Shown one piece after another: positions 41,597 through 50,057 of a stretch of DNA of 64,000 bases. The stretch spans positions 289,176 to 353,175 of the forward strand of contig MWTB01000002.1 in the NCBI GenBank assembly GCA_002050275.1, in the 5' to 3' direction. Each line of letters starts with the position of its first letter. Positions within the stretch are counted from its first letter, which is position 1. A program made the position numbers and the translations under genes. A model generated the notes under the pieces. The model made no database searches. It saw only the letters and a list, made by a program, of their open reading frames with translations, and was not told the origin of the DNA. The stretch is from Anaerolineae bacterium UTCFX1 (GTDB lineage: Bacteria; Chloroflexota; Anaerolineae; Anaerolineales; Villigracilaceae).

Positions 41597-44500
41597 ATGT
41601 TCAAACCCGTTTCACCCAAACTCAACGTGACTTCGATGGAAGAAGCCATGATGAAATTTTGGAAACAACGCGAGATTTTCAAGAAGACAACTCAACAACG
41701 CGAAGGCGCGCCTGAGTATGTTTTCTACGAAGGTCCGCCGACCGCGAACGGCAAGCCTGGCGTGCATCACGTGTTGGCGCGCGCGTTCAAGGATCTGTTC
41801 CCGCGCTACAAGATCATGCGCGGATTTCACGTCTCGCGGCGCGGCGGCTGGGACACACACGGTCTGCCCGTCGAGATCGAAGTGGAGAAACAACTCGGCT
41901 TCAAAAACAAACAGCAGATCGAAGAATACGGCATTGATAAATTCAACGAGCTGTGCAAAAAATCTGTGTTCACGTACATTCAAGATTGGGAACGGCTCAC
42001 CGACCGCATCGCGTTCTGGGTTGATCTGCAAGACGCCTACGTGACCTACACCAACGACTACATCGAGTCGGTCTGGTGGATCCTCAAAAACTTCTGGGAC
42101 AAAGACCTGCTCTTCAAGGGATACAAAGTTGTGCCGTATTGCCCGCGCTGTGGCACGCCTCTTTCGGACCATGAGGTTGCCCTCGGCTACGACGACGCGA
42201 CCGACCCTTCGGTCTTTGTGCGCATGCCGCTGGTGGATAAGCCCGACACGTCACTGCTCGTGTGGACGACAACCCCGTGGACACTGCCGTCCAACGTCGC
42301 TGTTGCCGCGCACCCCGAAGAGGAGTATGTCACCGTCGAGCGCGATCACGATGGCAAAAAAGAAAAGTTGATCCTCGTGAAGTCGCTGGTGCAAAAAGTG
42401 TTCGGCGAAGAGGAAGTGAAAGTCGTTGACACATTCAAAGGCAAGAAGTTGAAGGATGTAAAATATCATCCGCTGTTCACGTTCATGCCGCCCGACAAGC
42501 CCGCGCATTACGTTGTGCTGGGAGATTTCGTCACGACCGAAGACGGCTCGGGCTTGGTGCACATCGCGCCCGCGTTCGGTCAGGAAGACATGGAAATGTC
42601 GAAGGCGCACAATCTGCCCGTCCTGATGACCGTTCTCCCCGACGGGACGTTCGTCTCCGAAGTGACGCCGTGGCGCGGAGTGTTCGTCAAAGATGCCGAC
42701 CCGATGATCATCGAAGACCTGCGCGCGCGCGGACTGTTGTTCAAGGCGGGCGAGTACACCCACACGTATCCGTTCTGCTGGCGGTGCGGCACTCCGTTGT
42801 TGTATTACGCGCGCGAGTCGTGGTACATCCGCACGTCCGCGTTTCGAGATCGTTTGGTCGCGTTGAACAACACCATCAACTGGGTTCCCGAACACACGCG
42901 CGAAGGTCGCTTCGGCAATTGGCTCTCCAACAACATTGACTGGGCGTTGAGCCGCGAGCGATATTGGGGCACGCCGCTTCCCATCTGGGAATGTGAGAAC
43001 AAGCATCGCGAAGGCGTCGGATCGGTGAAGGAACTCTCCGAAAAAGCTGGCAAAGACTTGAGCGAGCTCGATCTGCACCGTCCATACGTGGATCAAGTCC
43101 ATTGGGATTGCTCCCAATGCGGCAAGCAAATGAGCCGCGTCCCCGATCTCATTGACGTGTGGTTCGACTCGGGTTCGATGCCTGTCGCGCAGTGGCACTA
43201 TCCGTTCGAGAACAAAGAAAAATTCGAGTCGCAGTTCCCCGCCGATTACATCTGCGAAGCTGTTGACCAAACGCGCGGCTGGTTCTACTCGCTCCACGCC
43301 ATCAGCACATTGCTGTTCGATAAAGTCTCGTTCAAAAATGTGGTCTGTCTCGGCTTGATCCTCGACGGCGACGGGCAGAAGATGTCGAAGAGCAAGGGCA
43401 ACATCGTTGCGCCATGGGATGTGTTGAACGTTCACGGCGCAGACGCGTTCCGTTGGTATCTGTTCACGGCGACTCCGCCAGGGCAAGAGCGTCGCTTCTC
43501 TTCCGATCTAGTAGGCGAGGTCATCCGCAATTTCACGCTCACGTTGTGGAACGTCTACTCGTTCTTCGTGACGTATGCGAACCTCGACAAACCCATCGTC
43601 ACCACCGCGCCGATAGCAACAAGCGATTTGGATCGCTGGCTGTTATCCGAACTCAACGCGCTCGTCCGCGATGTGACGGAGGCGTACGAAACCTACGACG
43701 TGACCAACGCGACGCGCCCCATCGAAGCGTTCGTGGAGAAGTTGTCCACGTGGTATCTGCGACGTTCGCGCCGCCGCTTCTGGAAATCCGAATCGGATTC
43801 GGACAAACAAGCCGCCTACTCAACGTTGTACACGGCTCTCGTCACCCTCTCGAAGCTGGTCGCACCCGCCATGCCTTTTCTCGCCGACGAGCTGTATCAA
43901 AACCTCGTCCGTTCCGTGGACGAGTCTGCGCCCGAGTCGGTGCATCTCGCCGAGTGGCCCCAAGTGATGCCTGAGATGATTGACGAATCGCTGAACCATG
44001 ATATGGCGACCGTGATGAAACTCGTCTCGCTCGGACATTCCGCGCGGCAGAAAGCGAATCGCAAAGTCCGCCAGCCGCTGGCAGAAGCCGCGTTCTCGGT
44101 CGGCAACGCGAACGAACGCAAAGCCGTTGAGAATTACGCCGACCTGTTCGTGGACGAGTTGAACGTGAAGAAAGTCCGCTTGCTGGACGCTGCGACGGAA
44201 GCCGTGTCGCACACAGTCAAGCCGCTTCCAAAACAACTCGGACAAAAATATGGCAACAAATTCCCCGCGCTTCAAAAAGCGATCCTCGCCATGAATGCGG
44301 AAGAAGTTGCGAAGACGTTGATGTCTGGTGAACCTCTGAAAGTGAGCCTCGAAGGCGCGGACTACGACATCTTGTCTGAAGAGGTCGAGGTCAAAGCGCA
44401 GGCAAAAGAGGGATTTGCCGTCGCGGAGGATGGCGCGTATGTCGCCGCGCTCGTCACCGAATTGACTCCCGAACTCGCGCAGGAAGGTTTGGCGCGTGAG

Positions 44501-44737
44501 TTTGTGCGGCGCGTGCAAGACCTCCGCAAGACCGCGGACTTGGACGTGGCTGACAGGATCGAGTTGTTCGTCGAAGCCTCAGCAGGCTTGAGGTCCGCGA
44601 TCGAGGCGCACAAGGATTACATCACCACCGAAACGCTGGCATCCGATCTACAGTTTGCGAGTCCGCCAAGCGGCGCATCCAGCGTGGATGATTCGTTCGA
44701 CGGCGAGACGGTGAAAGTTGGGTTGGTTAAAAAATAA
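41597..44737 (+). CDS. ileS: Isoleucyl-tRNA synthetase
   Basis: This 1046-residue class I synthetase has the HIGH-like motif ANGKPGVHHV near residue 55, the CP1 editing domain (TTTPWTLPSNVAVA), the KMSKS loop DGQKMSKSKGN and the anticodon-binding domain. The long C-terminal region (VKAQAKEGFAVAEDGAYVAA, EFVRRVQDLRKTADLDVADR) is typical of the larger IleS type related to eukaryotic enzymes. Strong Shine-Dalgarno GGAGG lies seven bases before the ATG. It is controlled by the T-box upstream and ends in a terminator at 44790. Confidence 0.97.
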   Translation: MFKPVSPKLNVTSMEEAMMKFWKQREIFKKTTQQREGAPEYVFYEGPPTANGKPGVHHVLARAFKDLFPRYKIMRGFHVSRRGGWDTHGLPVEIEVEKQLGFKNKQQIEEYGIDKFNELCKKSVFTYIQDWERLTDRIAFWVDLQDAYVTYTNDYIESVWWILKNFWDKDLLFKGYKVVPYCPRCGTPLSDHEVALGYDDATDPSVFVRMPLVDKPDTSLLVWTTTPWTLPSNVAVAAHPEEEYVTVERDHDGKKEKLILVKSLVQKVFGEEEVKVVDTFKGKKLKDVKYHPLFTFMPPDKPAHYVVLGDFVTTEDGSGLVHIAPAFGQEDMEMSKAHNLPVLMTVLPDGTFVSEVTPWRGVFVKDADPMIIEDLRARGLLFKAGEYTHTYPFCWRCGTPLLYYARESWYIRTSAFRDRLVALNNTINWVPEHTREGRFGNWLSNNIDWALSRERYWGTPLPIWECENKHREGVGSVKELSEKAGKDLSELDLHRPYVDQVHWDCSQCGKQMSRVPDLIDVWFDSGSMPVAQWHYPFENKEKFESQFPADYICEAVDQTRGWFYSLHAISTLLFDKVSFKNVVCLGLILDGDGQKMSKSKGNIVAPWDVLNVHGADAFRWYLFTATPPGQERRFSSDLVGEVIRNFTLTLWNVYSFFVTYANLDKPIVTTAPIATSDLDRWLLSELNALVRDVTEAYETYDVTNATRPIEAFVEKLSTWYLRRSRRRFWKSESDSDKQAAYSTLYTALVTLSKLVAPAMPFLADELYQNLVRSVDESAPESVHLAEWPQVMPEMIDESLNHDMATVMKLVSLGHSARQKANRKVRQPLAEAAFSVGNANERKAVENYADLFVDELNVKKVRLLDAATEAVSHTVKPLPKQLGQKYGNKFPALQKAILAMNAEEVAKTLMSGEPLKVSLEGADYDILSEEVEVKAQAKEGFAVAEDGAYVAALVTELTPELAQEGLAREFVRRVQDLRKTADLDVADRIELFVEASAGLRSAIEAHKDYITTETLASDLQFASPPSGASSVDDSFDGETVKVGLVKK

Positions 44738-44789
44738 GTCGCGTAGCGCGAGACGCTTTGCGTATTTCGCGCTACAAAAAATAGTTTTG

Positions 44790-44820
44790 AAAGGCGCGTT
44801 GAAAGACGCGCCTTTTCTTT
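44790..44820 (+). terminator. Terminator after ileS
   Basis: AAAGGCGCGT / ACGCGCCTTT (44790-44799 and 44806-44815) with a 6-base loop is followed by TCTTT. A second, weaker inverted repeat (GTAGCGCGA with TCGCGCTAC, 44742-44774) lies between it and the stop codon. Confidence 0.88.
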
Positions 44821-44854
44821 TATAATAGCGTCATAATTTTTATCGAGGTGATGA

Positions 44855-45580
44855 ATGTTTAAGAGACTTCCGCTTTGGCTGCGCCAAACACTGGCATGGA
44901 GCGTTCACGCGTTTACTGCGACCGGCGCGGTGTGGGGGTTTTTAGCCTTGCTGGCGATTTGGGAATTGAACTTTAAGCTTGCGATCGTGTATATCATTAT
45001 CGCTATGTTGGTGGATGGTTTCGATGGCATGCTGGCGCGCTGGTTCCATGTGCATGAATATGCTCAAGGCGTAGACGGCGGATTGCTGGATAATATTATT
45101 GACTATTTAAATTATGTGGTCGTAGCGGCGTTGCTGCTGGTGCGCGTACCGGGCTTGTTGCCGGAGGGATGGGTAATGGCATCGGCGATCTCGATCTTGC
45201 TGACTTCCGCTTACCAGTTCTCGCAAACGGATGCAAAGACCGACAGCGATTCGTACTTCTTTAAGGGTTTTCCCTCGGTATGGAATTTTCTTGTCATTTA
45301 CATGATGTTGTTGGGATTGAATCCATGGATCAATTTTGCCGCACTGGTAATTTGTAATATCCTTGTGTTTGTGCCGGTTAAATATCTGTATCCTTCTCGC
45401 AACGTTCGTTTGCGCCGCTTAACGCTCGGATTCACCTACCTTTATGGCGCGTTAGGAATTTGGGCGCTCTTGCAGTATCCGGATGTGCCGGCGTGGGTCG
45501 CGCCGGTCTCGTTCGTGTATGTGGCGTATTATGCCGCGCTAAGTTTCTTCCCGAAATTCGGGAGGACGGAACTGGCTTAA
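44855..45580 (+). CDS. pcs: Phosphatidylcholine synthase-like CDP-alcohol phosphatidyltransferase
   Basis: This 241-residue membrane enzyme has the CDP-alcohol phosphotransferase motif VDGFDGMLARWF (DGxxAR) and GGLLDNIIDYLNY (GxxxDxxxD). Further segments, SVHAFTATGAVWGFLALLAI, FFKGFPSVWNFLVIYM and VFVPVKYLYPSR, are characteristic of bacterial Pcs, which joins choline to CDP-diacylglycerol. It has eight likely helices. Phosphatidylserine synthase is the main alternative, but the KGFPSVWN and FVPVKYLYP segments favour Pcs. Confidence 0.82.
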   Translation: MFKRLPLWLRQTLAWSVHAFTATGAVWGFLALLAIWELNFKLAIVYIIIAMLVDGFDGMLARWFHVHEYAQGVDGGLLDNIIDYLNYVVVAALLLVRVPGLLPEGWVMASAISILLTSAYQFSQTDAKTDSDSYFFKGFPSVWNFLVIYMMLLGLNPWINFAALVICNILVFVPVKYLYPSRNVRLRRLTLGFTYLYGALGIWALLQYPDVPAWVAPVSFVYVAYYAALSFFPKFGRTELA

Positions 45581-45586
45581 GGCGGT

Positions 45587-46033
45587 ATGCTGATCGAGAG
45601 AGTCGCCGCCGTTTCGCCTGAGCTTTCTGCGGCGCTTGCGGATTTGATCCCTCAGTTGAGCCGGAGAATTGCCCTGCCCGCGCAAGACGAATTGTCGGCG
45701 CTTCTGAAATCTCCTGATGCGGCGTTATTGGTCGCGCGCCTGCCCGAAGAAGATAACACGATTGTTGGCATGCTTACCGTGATCGTCTATCGCGTTCCGA
45801 GCGGAACGCGGGCTGTCGTGGAGGACGTTGTCGTAAGCGAGATGTGCCGCCGCCGTGGAATCGCGAAGGCTCTTATGCAGGAGGCGATTAAGTTCGCGCG
45901 CGAGGCGGGCGCAGGAAATCTATCGTTAACGTCGAATGCGAATCGTGTGGAAGCGAATTTGTTGTATCAACGCCTGGGCTTTCATAAGCGAAACACTAAC
46001 GCGTATTTTTTAGATCTAACCGCTGGCGGATAA
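45587..46033 (+). CDS. GNAT-family N-acetyltransferase
   Basis: This 148-residue protein has the GNAT acetyl-CoA loop VVSEMCRRRGIAKALMQEAI (R-R-x-G-I-A) and the C-terminal segment EANLLYQRLGFHKRNTNAYF. AGGCGG lies before the ATG, six bases after the pcs stop. The acceptor is unknown. Confidence 0.86.
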   Translation: MLIERVAAVSPELSAALADLIPQLSRRIALPAQDELSALLKSPDAALLVARLPEEDNTIVGMLTVIVYRVPSGTRAVVEDVVVSEMCRRRGIAKALMQEAIKFAREAGAGNLSLTSNANRVEANLLYQRLGFHKRNTNAYFLDLTAGG

Positions 46034-46052
46034 GGTCAAGCGCGCATAGCGA

Positions 46053-47387
46053 TCAATGTCCTTCGCTTGCCAATAAGCGTTGATAATGCTCAGGCGTATC
46101 CACATCGAGCAGCAAACGTTCATCGTGCCAGGGGAGAAATTCTACACGACGCTTGTGGAGGATAGCCCGTCCGCCCGTATCGCCTTCGAGAGTCAGAAGA
46201 TCGGCGAATGTTCGACGGTCGAATAGGACCGGATTTGCGCGGCGTCCCATCGCCAGTGGCGCGACGGCGGAATACAGTCCCTCGGCGTGTTTTTCTGCCA
46301 GCGCTTGTAAAATAGAAACGGTAACTTGCGGTTGATCTACGAGTAGAAAGATTGCCGCTCCGGCATTAGGGTCGGCGGTGTGGAGCGTTCGAATGCCGGC
46401 TTTGATGGAAGCGCTTTGTCCGCTTTGCCATTCGTTATTTCTGACGAGCGTTACGTTCAAGTCGCTGATGGGCGCTTCGACCTGTTCAGCGTTTGCGCCC
46501 GTGACGACAACGACCGGCGATAGCCCAGCTTCGAGCGCCCGCTTGGCTACAACTCGAATGAACGGTTCCCCGTTCCAGTCGAGCAGCTGCTTGGGTTGTC
46601 CGTATCGCGCCGCTTCACCGGCGGCGAGGATGATCCCGGCGGTAGATTCGTACGCCGCGTAAATTTCATTTCGCTTCACGCTTGCGATAACTGTTGCGTG
46701 ATATGCGGAGCGCAATCGTTGCGCCATCGTTTTCGCGTTCGCTTGTAATTCAGGCGTATCCGCCTGATTGAGTAAAATTGTTTTACGCGCAGATGGGGGG
46801 ATATTTTTGATGCCGCTTTGAGCGTGTAAGAGAGCGCGCGTCAATGCGTGAACGTCAACTATCTCGCCGGATTTAACGTTGCTGATCCGCTCAAACGCTT
46901 CAGGGCGATGGACGAATTCGGCGTTGAGCGGTTTCCCTAGCCCAGACAAGCCGGCGACAGCCACAACATGATTCGTAAAATCTGGAATAGGCGGTTCGTG
47001 AACCGCCCAGCCTTTCAGCGGTCTTTGGCGCGAGCCGTCGGCTTCGAGCAATAGGGGGATGGAGCGCTGGGTGCAGAATTGATGAAGCGTTTCAAGCGTT
47101 TCATCGCTCACGGATGCAGTTCTATCGCCTTGAATCTCTCCTGTGATCAAGGTGACGTCGCTGAGAGCATTTTTGAGGTCAGTTAAATCGTTTGACGAGC
47201 GCGCAACGATGTGCTTGCTTGCGAGCGAAGTTTGCCATGTTCCCAAATGCGCAGCAGCTGCGATGATGACGGGCGGCGTCATTTGTTTTGCCAACTGAAA
47301 CAGCGCAGTCGTCTTTCCGCCTGATCCGATGAACGCGATACGGTCGGTCTGGTTTGCGCGCAACGCCTGCGCAAGCGTAAGAATCAT
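46053..47387 (-). CDS. YqeC-MocA fusion: selenium/molybdenum cofactor protein
   Basis: This 444-residue protein has an N-terminal YqeC-like P-loop domain (IAFIGSGGKTTALFQLAK, LLLEADGSRQRPLKGWAVHE, VVAVAGLSGLGKPL), about residues 1-245. The C-terminal MobA/MocA-type nucleotidyltransferase has GIILAAGEAARYGQPKQLLD, RNNEWQSGQSASIKAGI, FLLVDQPQVT and RRANPVLFDRR. MocA adds CMP to molybdopterin for the xanthine dehydrogenase family; YqeC is linked to selenium-dependent hydroxylases. The start MILTLAQ lies six bases after TATAAT and has no Shine-Dalgarno (leaderless type). Confidence 0.9.
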   Translation of the reverse strand: MILTLAQALRANQTDRIAFIGSGGKTTALFQLAKQMTPPVIIAAAAHLGTWQTSLASKHIVARSSNDLTDLKNALSDVTLITGEIQGDRTASVSDETLETLHQFCTQRSIPLLLEADGSRQRPLKGWAVHEPPIPDFTNHVVAVAGLSGLGKPLNAEFVHRPEAFERISNVKSGEIVDVHALTRALLHAQSGIKNIPPSARKTILLNQADTPELQANAKTMAQRLRSAYHATVIASVKRNEIYAAYESTAGIILAAGEAARYGQPKQLLDWNGEPFIRVVAKRALEAGLSPVVVVTGANAEQVEAPISDLNVTLVRNNEWQSGQSASIKAGIRTLHTADPNAGAAIFLLVDQPQVTVSILQALAEKHAEGLYSAVAPLAMGRRANPVLFDRRTFADLLTLEGDTGGRAILHKRRVEFLPWHDERLLLDVDTPEHYQRLLASEGH

Positions 47388-47393
47388 GTCTGA

Positions 47394-47399
47394 ATTATA
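47394..47399 (-). promoter_or_regulatory. -10 box of the YqeC-MocA gene
   Basis: TATAAT on the minus strand lies six bases before the ATG at 47387. No good -35 is seen at 16-18 bases. A leaderless transcript is predicted. Confidence 0.5.
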
Positions 47400-47419
47400 C
47401 AACCGCTGTTAAGGTAAGG

Positions 47420-47425
47420 TATAAT
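47420..47425 (+). promoter_or_regulatory. -10 box of the unknown two-gene unit
   Basis: TATAAT lies 52 bases before the ATG at 47478. No clear -35 is visible. It is divergent from the -10 at 47394-47399, 20 bases away. Confidence 0.5.
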
Positions 47426-47477
47426 ATTTCCCGACGTTGAACAGACAGCGTCTGACAAATTCTCTTTAAGGCGTAGT

Positions 47478-49049
47478 ATGGTAAGCAATTTACTTGAATC
47501 TCTCGATACATGGGCTGATCTTCAAATCACTCAACAAGACGTTGAATTCCTAAACAACTATTTATTCGAACAAGAAACACCCCTCGCCACGAACGAACTC
47601 GCGCTGGCGTTAATTCATGAACGCAACCGCGCGGAGCGCTTTGCGCTTCGCGCGCGACGAGAGGGAAGCGGAAGAATTTATGTTCCGAAAGATACGCATC
47701 AGGTTGGCGACGAACTGGCGTTTCCTAATTTGGCGTGGAAGCGCGGAAAAGTGACGGAAGCGCGCCCGGGCGCAAATCCTGAGATCGGCGCATTCAGCGT
47801 GCTGACGGTTGACCTTGATGACGGCTCTCGCCGCCTATTCGCGTCTCAGTTGGCGCATCACCCTTTGAATGATAACCCCGCCTCGGACGAAGGCGAAGGC
47901 TTCGACGCTGAAACGATCGCGCGCGAATACGGGAACGAGATCAATCAAAAACTCGAAGCCGCTTTCAGCGGCGACGCGCAGCTTGTGCGAATCGCCGGGC
48001 GGTGGTTTCCGCGCGCGTTGCTCATAGATGTGCGCGAAGGCAACTTGAACCTGGCGGAAGCGGTTCTCGATATGGCGGCGGGCGAGCCAATGTCTCCGTC
48101 CGCGTTGCTTAAGGATATAGCCTTGCCGGAAGGCGAGAACCCAAAACTGACCGAATTCTCTTTGAACTTCGCCCTTCAAGAAGACGGTCGCTTCGACGAA
48201 GTGGGTCCCGCAGGCGAGGTGTTGTGGTGCTTGAAACGGCTTGAGCCGGATGATGTGCGGAACGCGCCTTTATTTCTGCAATATGATCCTATCGAATACG
48301 ACCGCGCTCTGCTTGACGACCAGATGTTGAAATTAGCGTCGGAATTGGACGACGAATTGAGCGAGATAGACGATGCGTCTGATCTGTTTGCGGAAGAAGC
48401 GTCTATTGCGCTGATTTATCCACACCTTCGGGCGGGAACTTTGCCGGTTTCGACGCGCGTTCAATCGTTGTTTCCGACAGCCTACGAGACGCCCCGCATT
48501 CGCTTCACGCTGGTAGACGGGAAGACTCGACAGCGCATCCCCGCATGGATTGTGCGCGAACATCGCTATGTCTCTGGCTTGCAAGATTGGTACAGAGCCA
48601 ACGGCTTGATGCCCGGTAGTTTAGTGACGATTCGTCGAAGCGATGCGCCTGGCGAAGTTGTGATCGAAGCGCAGACCTATCGAGCGACGAAAGATTGGAT
48701 GCGAACCGCTATTGTGGGCGCGGACGGCGGCGTAGTGTTCGCCATGTTGAAACAGGCGGTGTCTGCGGAATTTAACGATCGTATGGCGTTTGCCATCCCT
48801 TCGTTTGATGTTGTAGACGCTTTGTGGACAAACAGCCGCAAGCGCCCGTTCGAGAAACTTGTAATAGACTTGACCCGCGAGCTGTCGAAGTTGACGCCGC
48901 AGGGGCATGTTCACGCGCAAGAACTGTACGCGGCGGTTAACATCATTCATCGGACTCCGCCAGCGCCGCTCTTCGCGCTTCTGGCAAGCCGCTCCGATCT
49001 TTTTACGCATGTAGGCGACTTGCATTTTCGATTGCGAGAGGCGGAATAA
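47478..49049 (+). CDS. Unrecognised 523-residue protein with winged-helix-like segments
   Basis: I do not recognise this protein. It is soluble, acidic and without signal or membrane segments. Three stretches look like small helical/winged-helix units: residues about 27-55 (TPLATNELALALIHERN), about 206-250 (MSPSALLKDIALP, then RFDEVGPAGEVLWCLKRL) and about 455-523 (HAQELYAAVNI, then LFTHVGDLHFRL). Their pattern resembles HARE-HTH/RpoE-delta-type domains, but this is by eye. The middle contains beta-rich parts (LMPGSLVTIRRSD). The next gene starts at the base after its stop. A nucleic-acid-related role is a tentative inference. Confidence 0.55.
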   Translation: MVSNLLESLDTWADLQITQQDVEFLNNYLFEQETPLATNELALALIHERNRAERFALRARREGSGRIYVPKDTHQVGDELAFPNLAWKRGKVTEARPGANPEIGAFSVLTVDLDDGSRRLFASQLAHHPLNDNPASDEGEGFDAETIAREYGNEINQKLEAAFSGDAQLVRIAGRWFPRALLIDVREGNLNLAEAVLDMAAGEPMSPSALLKDIALPEGENPKLTEFSLNFALQEDGRFDEVGPAGEVLWCLKRLEPDDVRNAPLFLQYDPIEYDRALLDDQMLKLASELDDELSEIDDASDLFAEEASIALIYPHLRAGTLPVSTRVQSLFPTAYETPRIRFTLVDGKTRQRIPAWIVREHRYVSGLQDWYRANGLMPGSLVTIRRSDAPGEVVIEAQTYRATKDWMRTAIVGADGGVVFAMLKQAVSAEFNDRMAFAIPSFDVVDALWTNSRKRPFEKLVIDLTRELSKLTPQGHVHAQELYAAVNIIHRTPPAPLFALLASRSDLFTHVGDLHFRLREAE

Positions 49050-49487
49050 ATGGCAGAAATTAAACGCAGAAGCCTTATTAAGCCGGGCATAGATACGCCG
49101 TTCTTTATTGACTTTGACTGGTGGAAGAAGAATGAGCGCGACTGGAGCGTGTACTTGCGATCGTTGCTGTGCGCGGAGCATCGTGAACTATTCGCCGATA
49201 GCGGAGAAGGCGAGATGGTGGATTGGGTGGACCCGGTGACCGCCGAAGTGAAACAGGTGGACGGTGTTCAGAATATTCTTATGACGCATTGCGTCCGCCA
49301 GCCGGACTTCCTTACCGATCAGACCGCGCTAGTAGAGGCGGTTTTCCGACTGTTTCTCACTAATGGGAATATTCCAATGTCATCGCTGGAGTTGGGCGAA
49401 CGACTTAACCGTCCGCCGGAGACGATCTTGCGGACATTGGCTGGACCTCGTATTTATAAAGGAATTCGTCCATACAGCGCCGCGTGA
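49050..49487 (+). CDS. Unrecognised 145-residue partner of the preceding gene
   Basis: This protein follows the 523-residue gene with TAA directly joined to ATG, so both are almost surely co-translated. The first half has a characteristic DFDWWKKNERDWSVYLRSLL segment and acidic loops. The C-terminal half looks like a helix-turn-helix unit (QTALVEAVFRLFLTNGNIPM, then SSLELGERLNRPPETILRTL). I do not recognise a family. The two proteins probably form a complex. Confidence 0.55.
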   Translation: MAEIKRRSLIKPGIDTPFFIDFDWWKKNERDWSVYLRSLLCAEHRELFADSGEGEMVDWVDPVTAEVKQVDGVQNILMTHCVRQPDFLTDQTALVEAVFRLFLTNGNIPMSSLELGERLNRPPETILRTLAGPRIYKGIRPYSAA

Positions 49488-49499
49488 ACGCGCAAGCGG

Positions 49500-49528
49500 T
49501 TGCCGGTATTTCGGCGCCGTACTACAAT
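49500..49528 (+). promoter_or_regulatory. Promoter of tRNA-Arg
   Basis: TTGCCG (49500-49505) and TACAAT (49523-49528) are separated by 17 bases. The mature tRNA begins 11 bases after the -10. Confidence 0.8.
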
Positions 49529-49539
49529 AGCCTTGAACT

Positions 49540-49615
49540 GCCCCCGTAGCTCAATGGATAGAGCGACAGCCTTCTAAGCTGCAGGTTGTGGGTTCGAGTC
49601 CCGCCGGGGGCGCCA
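49540..49615 (+). tRNA. tRNA-Arg, anticodon TCT
   Basis: The cloverleaf is complete: acceptor GCCCCCG with CGGGGGC, D arm GCTC/GAGC, anticodon loop CTTCTAA with TCT at 49573-49575, T arm GTGGG/CCCGC with TTCGAGT, discriminator G and an encoded CCA. It reads AGA and probably AGG. The outermost anticodon-stem pair is A-C, a tolerated mismatch. Confidence 0.96.
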
Positions 49616-49659
49616 GCTTTATTTTGCGCGTCGAGTTCTGTTAGTCAAGGAGTTAAGCG

Positions 49660-50055
49660 ATGACTATGATCATACGTAGAAGCCTGCCGGATGTGTTTGA
49701 ATCTCGTATTGTGATCTTGCAGTCTGCCCGCTGGCAGACTCGCTCCAGCGTCTGGAGTCCGCCGACCGACGTATACGAAACTGGAGAAGATTTCTTTATC
49801 CGCGTGGAAATCGCCGGTATGCGCGACGAAGATTTTGAAATTACCCTGAATAATAATGTTCTGTATGTCTCGGGCGACCGTCCCGGTTTTGTAGGGCGGC
49901 GCGCATATCATCAAATGGAGATCCTTTCAGGACGCTTTGAAGTCGAAGCGTCTATCGGCGCGCCTGTGAACGAAAGCGCGTGCGAGGCCGACTATGCGGA
50001 TGGATTCTTAACGATTAAATTACCGAAAGTAAAAACGGATGAAATTAGAGAATAA
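49660..50055 (+). CDS. Hsp20/alpha-crystallin small heat-shock protein
   Basis: This 131-residue protein has the alpha-crystallin domain ([49 protein letters not shown]) with a short N-terminal arm. It holds unfolding proteins. The Lon protease gene follows 2 bases after its stop, a natural partnership in protein quality control. AAGGAG precedes the ATG. Confidence 0.93.
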   Translation: MTMIIRRSLPDVFESRIVILQSARWQTRSSVWSPPTDVYETGEDFFIRVEIAGMRDEDFEITLNNNVLYVSGDRPGFVGRRAYHQMEILSGRFEVEASIGAPVNESACEADYADGFLTIKLPKVKTDEIRE

Positions 50056-50057
50056 CT

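Noticed and set aside
49500..49660. A possible integration (att) site at the tRNA-Arg 3' end
   Set aside because: There is no integrase gene and no direct repeat of the tRNA 3' end nearby, and normal housekeeping genes follow.
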